Shown in pieces: positions 42,001 to 52,489 of a stretch of 64,000 bases of DNA. Position numbers and translations under genes: made by a program. Within the stretch, counting starts at the first letter, position 1. Each line of letters begins with the position of its first letter. The stretch is from Actinernus sp. WN-2022. Taxonomy: Eukaryota; Cnidaria; Anthozoa; Actiniaria; Actinernidae. The notes beneath the pieces are model-generated. The model was given only the letters and a program-made list of their open reading frames with translations, did no database searches and was not told where the DNA came from. Where the stretch lies: positions 148,711,745 through 148,775,744 of the forward strand of contig JAOWCC010001589.1 in NCBI GenBank assembly GCA_030867875.1. Reading direction: 5' to 3'.

Positions 42001-42660
42001 TACACAACGTGCTCTATGAGTGGTGGACTTTCGATCCGGTTTTGACGTTTTTTGGCAAACTTTTTTTCTGAGCCCCTAAGAAGCTCAAATTCTACCCTAA
42101 AACATCGGGGAAATTTGCTATTTTTTTCTGGAGGTCTTCTTCCCAACCCCATCTTAGTTTTCCACGTTTTTTCCCCTTCATTCGACCCGGGAAAGGTGTT
42201 CTTGGAGACCCGAAACCTGTATGACCTTTGGGAAACCAGTTGAAAGTTACCTGTTTTTGATTGACCAATCACAAGGCGTTACGTAGTTTGTTTACGCGCC
42301 TTTTTCTTACTCCGGGTCAACCTTGTTTACCAACCTTTTTGTGGGAAGTCCAAGAAGCTCAAATTCATCCTGAAAACATCGGTGAAATTTTCTAAAATTT
42401 TCTGCAGGACTTCTTCTCACGGCCCTCTTAGTTCCCCCCCTTTTTTGTTTGTTTTTCCCTTTCACACTTTCCGGGAAAGGGATCCTTGACCGTCTGAAAA
42501 CCCAACGCATCCCTCGGGAAACCAGTTGAATGTTGGCGCGAACCTAAAAGGAGCCTAAACCCTCCAATCACGAGCCGAGGCTTATACGCAGTCAATATTT
42601 GCGCGCCTTTTTCTTACTCCGGGTCAACTTTGTTTACTTTGTTTCGGAGGGGCGGTTTTG
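42001..42660. repeat. Diverged tandem repeats of about 300 bp between divergent promoters
   Basis: Segments beginning near 42001, 42301 and 42606 share ordered blocks: CTTACTCCGGGTCAAC and TTGTTTAC (the last two), AAGAAGCTCAAATTC, AAACATCGG, and GGGAAACCAGTTGAA (the first two). A CCAATCA box recurs near the end of units. The array lies between the minus promoter at 41.95 kb and the plus promoter at 42.9 kb and looks like an intergenic control region. Confidence 0.55.
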
Positions 42661-42851
42661 GGAAGGCTTTTTCGCTAGTTTCCTTGGCGCGAAAGAGAGG
42701 GCGGTTTGAAGAGGACTGTAGAGGGAGGTCTCCCGGTGGAGGGCCCACAAAAATTCGGAAGAATAAGCGGTGGGGTGGGGGTGTTTGGGTGAATTCTTTC
42801 ACAAAAAATAATAAAGAGAGTCGAGCTAGAACCAAAAACGGATCGAAATCC

Positions 42852-43008
42852 ACCAATCATGAGGGGTGTTAATTCTAAGGGAACCAATCACAGACCGAGA
42901 AAAGTGCACCAATCAGAGAGAAGTGAAAAAAATATAAAAGCGAGTGACGGTTTTTGGTTTGGATTAGTTTCACCACGATGTCCACCTTAAACTACCTACC
43001 TTAAACTA
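42852..43008 (+). promoter_or_regulatory. Third promoter with truncated ORF at the right junction
   Basis: Three ACCAATCA boxes at 42852, 42882 and 42908 precede TATAAAAG at 42933-42940. An ATG at 42978 in good context (CACCACGATG) opens a frame of eight codons (MSTLNYLP) that stops just before the B repeat starts at 43009. The gene that this promoter once served has been cut away at the junction. Confidence 0.55.
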
Positions 43009-44738
43009 TCATAGATACTGTACGTATTTGCTTCAGACATTGGAAAAATATCTGCCGACTGGTCCCTGGCAGAGTTTGAGCGACTTCTCTTTGGTGAGGA
43101 AGTACGACGTGTGCTTGTTGATAGTGATGGTGAGTGACGGGAGGAATGACTGTGTGTGCTTCTTGTTGGCAATGGTGAGGGTGAGCGATTGCTACTTGTG
43201 GGTGGCGTGGGTAAGTGATATCTTCTTGTTGGCAATGGTGAGGGTGAGCGATATCTACTTGTGGATGATATGGGTGAGTGACATCTTGTTGGCAATGGTG
43301 AGGGTGAGCGATGTCTAATTGTGGGTGAGTGATATCTTCCTGTTGGCAATGGTGAGGGTGAGCAATGTCTACTTGTGAGTGGCAAGGGCGAGTGATGGGA
43401 TGATGATTCAATTGATGCCTGTGTGATCTTTCCATGCCTTGAGGTCCGTTGTGGAGGATCTGGCAATACAATTATTTCACCTAGAGAAATATAAATCAGA
43501 AGTTGATACTCACTACAGTGTTCAAGCTAGGCCTAAACAGAGGGCACTGTGCCCTCTTGGTTAAAGTGCCCTGTCATTCTCTGAAATTAGTGAACACAAA
43601 TAATTGTCTCAGTCTTGAATTAGTCTGTGGCATAATGCATTGTTTTAATCTGACAAAGTTCATGTTGTAAGGTATATTTTTGGGGGCTAGCTAGAACTTT
43701 GTCTCTTAACCCAATGACTTCTGCCCAGTTAATGTACTGTTCCAGCCTCGTCACTGGGGATTCTGAAAGTTTAATGAACAAAACACAGAGCCCAAGCTGT
43801 TGAGTATGTTTTGGTTTGAAATGTTTGCCTGGTTTAATTATTTTGGGACACTGCTTCACTTCTCAGTTTCATACTCTGAAGCATTGTAGTCTTACCACAA
43901 AGCTTAAAAATAATCTAAAAACAACATGAAAACAGAGTAAAACAAAATTAAACCGCAACATATAAACCATATTTTTATCGATGCTGTTATAGCATGCATT
44001 GTACATACTTGAGCATGTAGATTGCTTATTGGGCCTTTCCTCTTCAATTTCCGACTGCTCGGTATCTCCAAAGGATTCTAAAAGCAACAATCCATACGTT
44101 TTAAAAACGTAACATACACTGTACCTGTTCCATGCGAGGTCTAAGCTGTAAGTTATATTGATTCTAATTTTATGCCATTTCAGAGCTCAAAATTTAAAAA
44201 AAAAATGGTCACACAATTTTTTGGGCAGGGCAAATACATTCCCATGCGCATTTGTTCCATACCACAATTTGAAATTTGTGTAAACTAATAATTATACAGT
44301 CATTTCAAATAATGGTTTCATTTACATAACACCATTTTACCACAGTCTCAGTGGCACTTTACAATTCAGTTAGATCAAGTCAGTTAATGTTATTAACTTC
44401 TATAGTTGACCAGCCATTATTTAAAGTTGTACAATAGATTTAGTCAATACCTGTAATGTAGTTTTCGTATCTTTTCCTTTTCACTTTTCTCCTAGCTTCT
44501 AAATCTTCCTCCTCATCACTGAACTCAGCTGTGGTCGTCTTCACACTCTTTTTTATTCTCTAAAAATTTTAACATACACAAACTAATTTTTTTTCTGGTT
44601 CCACTAAAATACAGAGTGAGAACTGTCAGATGCCACCCCCATCAACCAGAGTTTAACTGAACCAAAGCAACTGATTACCACTGATTCAAGTAGATGGAGG
44701 CTTTTTGTGGGAGTTACAAGATTTTCATTTCCTTATGA
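43009..44738. repeat. Direct repeat B (copy 2)
   Basis: A 1730-base copy of 36199-38009. It begins abruptly after the 4.7-kb block at TCATAGATACTGTACG. It continues past the end of copy 1 into the upstream part of the DUF4806-like gene. Confidence 0.9.
43011..44559 (-). pseudogene. DUF4806-like gene, exons 2-4, copy 2
   Basis: Exon 2 (44451-44559) lacks 11 bases found in copy 1, which shifts the frame relative to exon 1. Exon 3 (44009-44077) is unchanged in reading. Exon 4 (from 43459 downward) keeps its Ser/Pro/Arg frame open through the site where copy 1 has TAA. Its 3' splice donor is lost: the gtacgt of copy 1 is atacgt here, and the frame runs a few codons into the 4.7-kb block. The copy is therefore dead in a different way from copy 1. 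Confidence 0.6.
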
Positions 44739-45041
44739 ATAGCTTATTCCTTGAGGTTATTTACCCATAAAAGTTAATGTCACAACATCAGCTGCATGTA
44801 TTGACTAGTTTTTATGTATGTTTTTTTTACATTTGTGCATTATCATAATACGTCAAAATCAATATAGCGGCGTCAAAGGTTTAAACAAGAAAAACAAGAG
44901 CACAAATAAAGTTGGAAAATAACCACTACAACTGTGTTGATACGATGACCATTGTCATTTTGATGACATTTCATTCCATAAGGTTGGACAAAATCTCAAT
45001 TGCAAAAACAATTTCACTGCATGTATTACCTATTCTCTTAC

Positions 45042-45239
45042 CTGAACTAATCTATATTTTCACAAGTGGAAACTTTAACCATTTTTCTGTTGGCTGTCTT
45101 TTTTCTTTCATGGCCTTCACAGCGTTTGAGCCTGGAGGCCATAAGACATGCTGATCAACTACCCAGGTATCTGGGACCACACCTCCTTCTTCTACATCTC
45201 CTTCAATCCATACTGCTCTTGTCCACATTTTAATGGAAT
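45042..45239 (-). pseudogene. DUF4806-like gene, exon 1
   Basis: From an ATG at 45228 the exon reads MWTRAVWIEGDVEEGGVVPD, TWVVDQHVLWPPG, and EKWLKFPLVKI. The order (acidic start, VVPxxW, WPP, W-x-x-FPV) is the usual N-terminal module of DUF4806 proteins. A TAG follows KI, four codons before the donor gtaagag. The exon ends in a phase that matches exon 2 of copy 1. The acceptor before the exon (cattttttag) implies a 5' UTR exon upstream. Confidence 0.55.
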
Positions 45240-45244
45240 CTAAA

Positions 45245-46205
45245 AAATGGAATACATTATAAATAAACATACTAACAAAAAACATGCATAGTTTTTAAAC
45301 GTTTAAACTAATTTGGTTAACTCAGCCCAATGCGATTACATATACTGTACTAATAATTAGAAACAAACTATTATCTAAAATGAAATACCTAAGCTAGACA
45401 TTTACAAACTATTAGAAAATAGTGACTGCAATATTTTCAAAAACAAAGCAGACTACAATAATCCTTTAAAGGGTCTTCTGCTAGTTGTGAAGTACTCATC
45501 TCTTAGACTTAGAAAAAAAAGGAAAGCTAATGGCCAAAAGTTTCTACAAATTATTTATCTTTTCTATATGTTCTTGTTAATTGATTTTTATCATTATTCT
45601 TGTAAATTATTAACTATATATCAACCCATAATTTGTTTAGCTTGTACGCAATTAAAGGAGCAGTGTCACGGTTATTTGAAGAAAATGGTATAAATAAGAC
45701 AAGTCGTCTTCTCAAACAACCAAAAATCCTTCATTTGTAGTCAAACTTAGTCTAAGAAAAGTATTATTTATGCTATAGTTGTAATTAGGCGAGATTTTTC
45801 TAGAGTTTTCAGTGTAATTTCTAGCTTTGAAAAATGTTAATCCTGACAAGTTTTCAAAAAGTTCAAATTGCAATCCATTTTCATCTGCTCCATTTTAGAT
45901 GGAGAAACCCTAAACTTCTTTCAATCTATTAGTTAAAGTGCTATTAAACAAACATAGACTGGTATTTAGGTTTTTCCTTGTGTAGTTAAACATTTTTCAG
46001 CTCACCGAATTGTTCTTAAAATCATGACACCGCTCCTTTAATCAGAAGTGGGATCATATCAGTTTTACGACTACATTTGAAAGCGAATGGACCATAAATA
46101 ATTCGAACTTTTTAGAACGGATAGAGGAATTTCACACTTTAGGCTCACCCTGAAACCTGCTTAACATTTATACGCAATCACACGATGAACGCTTACCCTG
46201 GTTCA
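45245..46205. other. Upstream flank of the DUF4806-like gene
   Basis: AT-rich DNA with only short frames. It probably includes first intron or promoter sequence, but no promoter motif stands out. Confidence 0.3.
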
Positions 46206-46212
46206 AGCATTT

Positions 46213-46340
46213 CCTTTCTCTTAGTTTACTGACCGGCTCACACAGCACGCCGCGGGTTGTGTCGACGAGCGAAGCGAAGTATAACAACCCGCCGCGATGT
46301 TGACAACACGTGTGAGCCGGTCAGTAAACTAAGAGAAAGG
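46213..46340. mobile_element. Short foldback element with perfect 31-bp inverted repeats
   Basis: CCTTTCTCTTAGTTTACTGA starts the left arm at 46213-46243, and the exact reverse complement lies at 46310-46340. A second nested pair (GCGGGTTGT at 46253 and ACAACCCGC near 46284) lies inside. The 128-base GC-rich unit looks like a small MITE or a dispersed hairpin repeat. Confidence 0.7.
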
Positions 46341-46349
46341 AGATTAATG

Positions 46350-47090
46350 AACGACGGGATTGAATTATACTGAAAGGTGTCTTATTCCGCTTTGCCTAAA
46401 CATACGACAATACATATTTGTATATTTCCATAGAACTCGGTTTCATGGCTTATAAAATCACGCTGGTGCGCGAACGTCAAAGTTCATTCACACAGGTGGA
46501 TGAGTAAATGCTGAAAATGACGCCTGCATCGAAGCACATACACGAAATACACATCAAAGGTTAATCTTTGAATACTAAACACCAAACTGGTTCTATTGTT
46601 TCACATGGATGGCATTCTTACCTGGAAAGTTTACGTTGATTTCTTCTTGTCAGTACAGAGAACACGAAAACACATCCACAGCTGAAGAAACGTTCAACTC
46701 AACGGACGTCGAACAACAGCTACTGCGCATGGCAAAACCTTCCGCTGACACATTTTCCCTTCTCTCCCCAGTTCGACTGCGCGTCACAGGAAACCCCCCC
46801 CCCCTCCCCCCAAAAAAAGTGATCTCAATCAGTGTAGAATTGAGTCTATTCGTGATCAGTTCAGTGGACTTTACATTCTCTGACACGGAAACAGTGAAAC
46901 ATTTTATGCAATGTATAAAATCATACGCGAAGTTTTCGTATTCGATGCTTTTTTATAGTTACTAATTATTCACCATCTAATCAACTCGGCAAGCACGTTG
47001 ATTTGAACAGAGTACATAAACACAAACTAGATGGATATGTTCCATTCATTATTGATATACCACACAGTTGAATTTGGAAGTCGGTTTTCG
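46350..47090. other. No recognised gene
   Basis: Overlapping frames on both strands at 46609-46965 pass through a C-rich run (about 46794-46810), and I see no domain in either. Confidence 0.3.
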
Positions 47091-47240
47091 ACGTTGAATC
47101 AACGCCCGATCAACGTCGAGTCAACGTTGGGTCAATGTCGAAAAGCGACGTTGTAATTTGTGACGTTGTGTCAACGTTCGAATAGTGACGTTGTATTTTA
47201 TGACGTTGTATCAACGTTGTATTTTGGTTGTTCGACGTCT
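47090..47240. repeat. CAACGT/ACGTTG-rich repeat
   Basis: The block has many near-palindromic words such as GACGTTG, TCAACG and CAACGTTG in loose tandem order. Such sequence forms many small hairpins. It is probably a repeat family. Confidence 0.6.
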
Positions 47241-47387
47241 GCTGGGTTGCTTGCTCTTGCGTAATGAGCTGCAGGATCCTGACGAGGTGCGGGACCATGT
47301 AGTTGTACTGGTATTGTTTGAAGTTTTTGTAGTTTGTATTTCGCCTCCGAATACTGCCTTCAAGAGGCTACTCAGTGCCCAACGGTT

Positions 47388-47460
47388 AGCTCATTTGGTA
47401 GAGCACGGTTTAGAGTGTGGGAGGTTGGGGGATCGAATCCCAGCTGCGTCCTTGGAGTCT
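47388..47460 (+). mobile_element. tRNA-like SINE head
   Basis: An A-box TTAGCTCATTTGGTAGAGCA and a B-box-like GGGATCGAATCCCA occur at tRNA spacing. The arms do not form a full cloverleaf, and the B box is one base off consensus. It is probably a SINE head or tRNA pseudogene. Confidence 0.5.
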
Positions 47461-47579
47461 CTATTAATCCATGGCGTCATTTGAGTTATACGGCTTTTGA
47501 TTGGTTATCTCAAACTTTCTCGCTCGTCTCCACGCTTTGAATGTCCTTCCTTTGTTCTCGTGTGGAATGTTGATGACTA

Positions 47580-47946
47580 ATTTATCCGAGCTGCTCATAG
47601 ACACATGTGCCTTCATTCTCAAACCACAGGTAACAATAGTTGCGCATGTCCTTCCCGTACACCGCACCCCACTGACCAGTGATGACTGCAAACTTCTCAG
47701 GGCTGTGTTTCCGTTTTCCTCTTTTAGATATTGACATATCCTTTTCATCGTCGTGTTCTGTTTCTTTCTTCCTGGATCCTTGTTGATCTCGTTCACTTTG
47801 TCTCGGTCCTTCCTTGCCTGTCTCCTCTTCTTGTTCTCCTCCTTCAGCTTCTTCACTTTTTCCATCCATGCCCTCCTCATCACTGTCACTGTCAATTGAC
47901 TCATTATATGTTTGTGTGGAAGGGACTGACAGTGGTTGACTCGCAA
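47580..47946 (-). CDS. Highly charged ORF of unknown role
   Basis: The frame reads NESIDSDSDEEGMDGKSEEA and a long Glu/Lys-rich stretch, then SKRGKRKHSPEKFAV and DMRNYCYLWFENEG. It is open upstream into the LINE fragment, so it may be an exon or a piece of an element's ORF1. I cannot name a family. Confidence 0.25.
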
Positions 47947-47949
47947 TTT

Positions 47950-48320
47950 TTATTAATTTATTAGGTATGTCGGTTGAGGCTTTACTGTCTTTTAGATGAG
48001 AGAATGTAGATTTACTTGAGTTTCTGTGACTGGAGGTAAAAAGAAGCTAGATGGTAGTGTTTGGTTAATATAATTAGTGGGGTTACTATCATTAATATTA
48101 GTGATGTGATTAGCTAGACATGGGCCAACATTGACAAAGAACTTATTGAACTGTTCAACTATGTCCGATTGACTGATATGGCTTTTATTATTTCTTATAA
48201 GTTTTATCGGATAGGTTTGGCCCTTAGTTTGATTAATATGCCAATAAGTTTCCATGTTGATTTTAAGTTATTTTTACACAATGAGAAGTGTAGTAGTCTT
48301 TCTAGTCTGCTTGCAGGCTC
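47950..48320 (-). mobile_element. LINE fragment (endonuclease-RT linker)
   Basis: Frames read NLKSTWKLI, KLIRNNKSHISQSDIVEQFN and FFVNVGPCLANHI, then LPSSFFLPPVTETQV. This is the conserved linker between endonuclease and RT in CR1-type LINEs (WxxI..., FNxFFxxVG, FFLxPxT). A frameshift lies at about 48240. Confidence 0.6.
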
Positions 48321-48570
48321 TGGTTGATTTGGGGTCCCTGGTTGATTTTGGGTTCTTGTGGTGCTCTGGTAGATTTGGGGTTCCTGTGGTGGGAGAGAGG
48401 AGGGTGAATGAGGAGAAAGAGAAAGGAGGGCCTGCGACGAGACCGTGTTTTTGAAATTCACCCCCTAATTAATATGCAGGCAGTCATGCATGTAAACGTC
48501 AAGATCTGTCAAATAAGGACCAATCAGAAGTAAGAAGTAAAGTTGACGAATTGGAAAAATAAATTGAGAC

Positions 48571-49345
48571 ATGAACACAATCAACCCGTGTTGTAGATTT
48601 TGCGATTGCTCCTTCAAAACATTCTTCAATAATAAGCCGGGATACATATCTTCAGAAAATCTTTTCAAGCCCTCAAATAGAATAGTTTGCAAATGTGTAG
48701 TTCTCTCTGAAATTTTACTGGAAGCTGGTATTCAACTCGATACAAGTGACTCACTTCCTCACAGTGTTTGCAATCCGTGCGCTAGAAAAGTGAGAAATCT
48801 TGGATAATTCATCAATTTCTTCCAATCAAAAACAAGCAAAGAGGAGAAACAAAAACCAAAACAGGAAAAAATGTCCGCAACAAAGTCCAGCGTGTGTTAT
48901 GTTTTGAAAAGGAGAATGTCCTGAAAGAAATCGGAAATGTTTATACTTTGGTTTCAAAGGAAAAGGAACTTCAGGTGTTATACTCAACCCAAACGGGAGT
49001 ACAGAGGCAAGAATACCTGCTGACTCTGAAAGTAAAAATATTGTGAAGTATGTAGCTTTAAGTAATTGGAAAGCCGCAGCCAACATATTATACGGCACGT
49101 AAAACTGCAACCTGATTTGAAGAATGCATTACCCAAAGCAGTTTCGAATGAGATGCGGTATTATCTCCGTGGAGGCTCTGTACTGGAAGCTAAAGAGCCA
49201 GATGAGCTGGCAGCTTTCTCCAACAAAATTATTGTTGAAGAATATAGGATCTACTGTCCGTTCTGGCATTGCTGTGCTCTAGGAGCTCTCGGAACGAAGC
49301 AGCAGACTTTACACGCGACAGTTAAAGGTAAGAAAACATTACAAA
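48571..49345 (+). pseudogene. ZAD-like zinc finger gene relic
   Basis: The first frame (48571-48807) reads CCRFCDCSFKTFF and SLPHSVCNPCARKVRNLG, a C-x2-C ... C-x2-C arrangement like a ZAD-type N-terminal module. In broken frames downstream follow CFEKENVLKEIGNVYTLVS and, at 49066-49340, LKNALPKAVSNEMRYYLRGG and DELAAFSNKIIVEEYR. The second part resembles a recurrent unnamed region of cnidarian multi-copy genes (from memory). Several frame breaks show decay. Confidence 0.35.
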
Positions 49346-49381
49346 CATTTGCTTTGTAATTTGCAGGTAATATGTTTATCT

Positions 49382-49975
49382 CTAAAGATAAAGTATTATT
49401 GCAACTTGCATGTCTCGCAACAATGTTGCATTAGCGGAAGCACGACAAATTTCAATGTACCAGTTGATAATGTACCTAATGTCTGGAAAATTGACTCCCA
49501 TGCTCAAGGCTGTGGAGGCAATAACAATACGCTTGCTACCATTTCCCTTGAAAGAGTCAACCAGCATATCCTTATTTCTCTGCCATGAATTTGAGTGATA
49601 TATTGTAATGAAGTACTCCTTCTTTAAATCTTGTATAAAATAGGCATGGCTTCCTAGTCTCAAAAACAGGTAGTTGGCAACAGAAGCAATCTCGTTAACA
49701 GTATTGCAGAATATTATGGTCTTGGGGGTCTCTATTCCTTTTACCTTAAGCAAAGTCAGCAACCAATCAAGCTCTTGCAGCTGTTCTGTTTTCTTGACCT
49801 TCTTAACTGAAAACCTCAAGTTACTGCGATTTGGGCTCACGTATATCTTGAGACAGTCTGGCTTCAAACAGAGCTCCTTCTCAATTACTGCTTGTGTGTT
49901 CAGATCTGCTGTTCCAGTAAGAGCTGCAATGGGTGTATCTGAGTGATCAAAACAGTAAACCAGTACCAACATGAT
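49382..49975 (-). pseudogene. RecQ-like helicase fragment, C-terminal motor
   Basis: The 196-residue frame reads PIAALTGTADLNTQAVIEKE, IYVSPNRSNLRF, TIIFCNTVNEIASVANYL, then MLVDSFKGNGSKRIVIASTA and SMGVNFPDIRYIINW. These are helicase motifs III (LTGTA), IV (IIFC), V (STAxSMGVNFPD) and the start of VI. The DExH half is missing, and it ends in an unrelated tail. It is a truncated member of a RecQ-type family common in such genomes. Confidence 0.6.
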
Positions 49976-50045
49976 CAGTGTTCATGTGCTAGGTCCAATT
50001 TTATTTATTCTTTACATCAATGACATGCCTACAATTGATTTTCAC
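49976..50045 (+). mobile_element. Tiny LINE RT fragment
   Basis: The plus strand reads VLGPILFILYINDMP, the motif before the catalytic YADD box in LINE RT. The matching continuation (DDDTSVFYSH) occurs on the same strand at 52496. Confidence 0.5.
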
Positions 50046-50231
50046 ATAATTTATTTTTATTATTGTCCTTATTTATTACGACTATAATATTTGTCCACAA
50101 TAATTTTATATACTGTACATGTAGTTATGGGCCTAGCTGTAGCATTTACTTTATTTGATTTTGTTTAGGCAAAGGTTAATGTACATGATTGTGTAGAAAA
50201 AATCACAAAATATGTGTACAGATATTTTCTG

Positions 50232-50610
50232 ACCTAAATGTACCTACCTGGACTTTTTTCAACTCGTTACTGGAAGCACAACATAATCTTTTTGCCCTAA
50301 ATGGGAATGTTGATATTTAGAATTTTCCATGTTTGATTTTTTAGTGCAATACTCTGTTTATTAAAACCTAAATGTACCTGTTTTTTTTTCAGCTTGTTAC
50401 TGGGAAACACAACAAACAATGTAAATTGTTTTTGCTCAATGGGCAAGTTGACATTTAAAATTGTCCATGTTTAATTTGGAGCACTGTTCTGTTTAGTTTT
50501 ATTGTCTAAATGAAAGCTGAATACAAGTAAAAAAATTAAACTAAACAGAGTATTGCACTAAAAAATCAAACATGGAGGGGGGGGGGGGGGGGGGGGGGGA
50601 GGCTGGTTCA
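50232..50610. repeat. Tandem and inverted repeats with poly-G run
   Basis: Two about 135-base units start CCTAAATGTACCT near 50235 and 50370. A 34-base word at 50327-50360 (start CCATGTTTGATTTTTTAG) is repeated inverted and exact at 50542-50575. A run of about 20 G follows at 50577-50599. Confidence 0.65.
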
Positions 50611-51024
50611 AAATGAGGGGGTTCATTAATTTCATGCAGACAAAAATGGAGTCATCAGAAGGGGATCAGTAAAAGATAAGCAAAAAGTGACTCCTCACAA
50701 GCGAGGGGTCAGGTGAAATTGAGGTATTTTACACTAGCCCCCCACCCCCACTAATATTAATGACCAGTCCCTAACCAAACATTGCAGAATGTTTAATCTG
50801 TATAATACGTGTACATTTGTGTGGTGTGGTACTGCCATTTTCATGTCTATTATAGCACCTTATTGCATTACTCATGTTTTAGTCAGTTACATGTACACAA
50901 ATTTATGTGAAATCATGCATATACTACTTTGATGCCTACATGTACATCAATGTAGGTTACAGTGCTCTAGCCTAGGCAAATGTACTGTAATACCTTTTGT
51001 CAGCCACAAGCGTTGGGTGGTAAC

Positions 51025-52386
51025 CTTCCCATGAGCACACTTGTTGAACAACCTTTCAGGTATGTTGGTGTGTTGGTTCAGGATATGGAACTGAAATGCC
51101 TTGTACTTTGCAAGGATAACCTGCTCAAGCTTTGCTTGTGTGGACGTTACTGCCCGGCAGAAGTGGCGGACACAGGCTTTCCTCCAACGCCCAATTGCCT
51201 CCAAACCTTTTTCTTTGCTCAGCTTGATCAGCAGCTTTTGGATTTCTGAATATGTACATGTATAAGAGGTGAAGTGTGAGGGAACAATATTATGTGAGGT
51301 AAAGATATACATGTACTACATATACCCACCCAATTTTTAGCACCTGATTTAAAATAAGCCAACCTGCTGCTGTTTCAAATGGCATAATATTTGCTAAATA
51401 AAATTTGTTTCTAATCAAACAAATCCGTAACCTACAACAAATATTTTATCATTCTTTAGATGCTAATAATAATTTGTTTGTTGGGTAACTTACTTTTGCC
51501 TATGTGCCACAGGTCAAAGAAATGGCTGATGACTGGCTTTCCTATTTCTTTGCACTTTTTCGGGCATTCCACCCTCATCCACTTTGCAATCTGGGAGTGC
51601 CGGTCTGATACAAAGGCAGTAATGATCATTGCAGTACTAAGGAGGAATGCAAATGCCTGTTGATGGCCCATAAACTCCATGGCAGAGCTGCTTCCTGCCT
51701 CATTTGCCTGAAGTAAAACAAATATATTTAGTTCATGTTATAGGAAAAAGGTTTTAACACCATCAGCCTGGCACCCCTTGGACATAAAATAAATCCTTGT
51801 CTGTAAATTATGATATTGCCACATGAAAATTGTTTAACTGAATTGTTACCTGCCTAGGACAATGTGAATGATGTAACCAATAGTACAACAAAATATGGTA
51901 TAAGTCCCATATTTTGCAGAATGGCCCATGCTATCATGTATGCCATCCCATGCCAGCACCACTTCTTTTCCTCTTAATCCTGCAAGTAACTCAGCCTGGT
52001 AGCCTCGCCAGTACTTGATAATGGAAGGTACCAGTAAATGACGTTGGTGGTAGTAGTAGGTTGGGTAGTGATACACTAGAATACCCATGTGCTGGAATAC
52101 AAGCAGGACTTTGTTGATTGAGGCACCAGCAGAGAGTATGGCAAAGCTCAACAGTAGATTCCCTGCTGGGAATTTGCCTAACATATATGGTTGACTGTCC
52201 CATACAAATACACCAGTGCATTGGCTACAAGTTGACCTGATTGTAAGCATGGTGCCAGACTGTGATACTGTAAGAAGTGGGTTGCTGGCGAAGCACAAGT
52301 GGCAGGTTTGGAATAGCATAAGTAGCTTGGACAGAAACACTATCCCTTTGGGTTCTTCTCTTGTGTTTTTACCCTCACAATTCAAC
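51025..52386 (-). pseudogene. DDD-type transposase-like gene, three 3' exons
   Basis: Exon 51850-52386 reads LFQTCHLCFASNPLL, CSQCTGVFVWDSQPY, PAGNLLLSFAILSAGAS and VVLAWDGIHDSMGHSAKYGT (first acidic site). Exon 51494-51707 reads SSSAMEFMGHQQAF, FVSDRHSQIAKWM (second Asp) and FFDLWHIGK (third Asp). Exon 51025-51245 reads IQKLLIKLSKEKGLEAIGRW and continues to HGK. Exons two and three join in phase; one and two do not, so one break exists. The DGxxDSPGH ... SDxxxxI ... DxWH order is that of a widespread unnamed transposase-like family (family knowledge). Confidence 0.55.
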
Positions 52387-52489
52387 CTGAAACAAGCAAA
52401 ACATGAATAAATGAGTGGGTGGGTAAGTGAATAAACAGATAGGTAGATAAATAAATTAAGTTCAAGTTATTTTTGTTTAGTATATTATA

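Larger units (their letters stand above)
38329..43008. mobile_element. 4.7-kb virus-like or mobile block of unknown family
   Basis: This block lies exactly between A copy 2 and B copy 2 and has no counterpart in the first copy of the duplication. It is visibly GC-richer at its left end. It holds short overlapping ORFs, small introns and three promoter-like clusters built from CCAAT boxes and TATA boxes. Plus-strand genes lie on the left, a spliced minus-strand unit in the middle, and a plus-strand start cut off at the right. No long terminal repeats, transposase, integrase or polymerase are visible. The layout resembles early regions of small DNA viruses, but no family can be assigned from sequence alone. 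Confidence 0.5.

Noticed and set aside
42614..42887. Overlapping short ORFs on both strands
   Set aside because: They lie in the repeat and promoter region between divergent units, overlap each other in several frames, and have no domain.
36199..44738. Long terminal repeats of a retroelement formed by B and B'
   Set aside because: B contains spliced exons of the flanking gene, and A' is a copy of its intron. That indicates segmental duplication, not LTRs. No gag or pol lies between.
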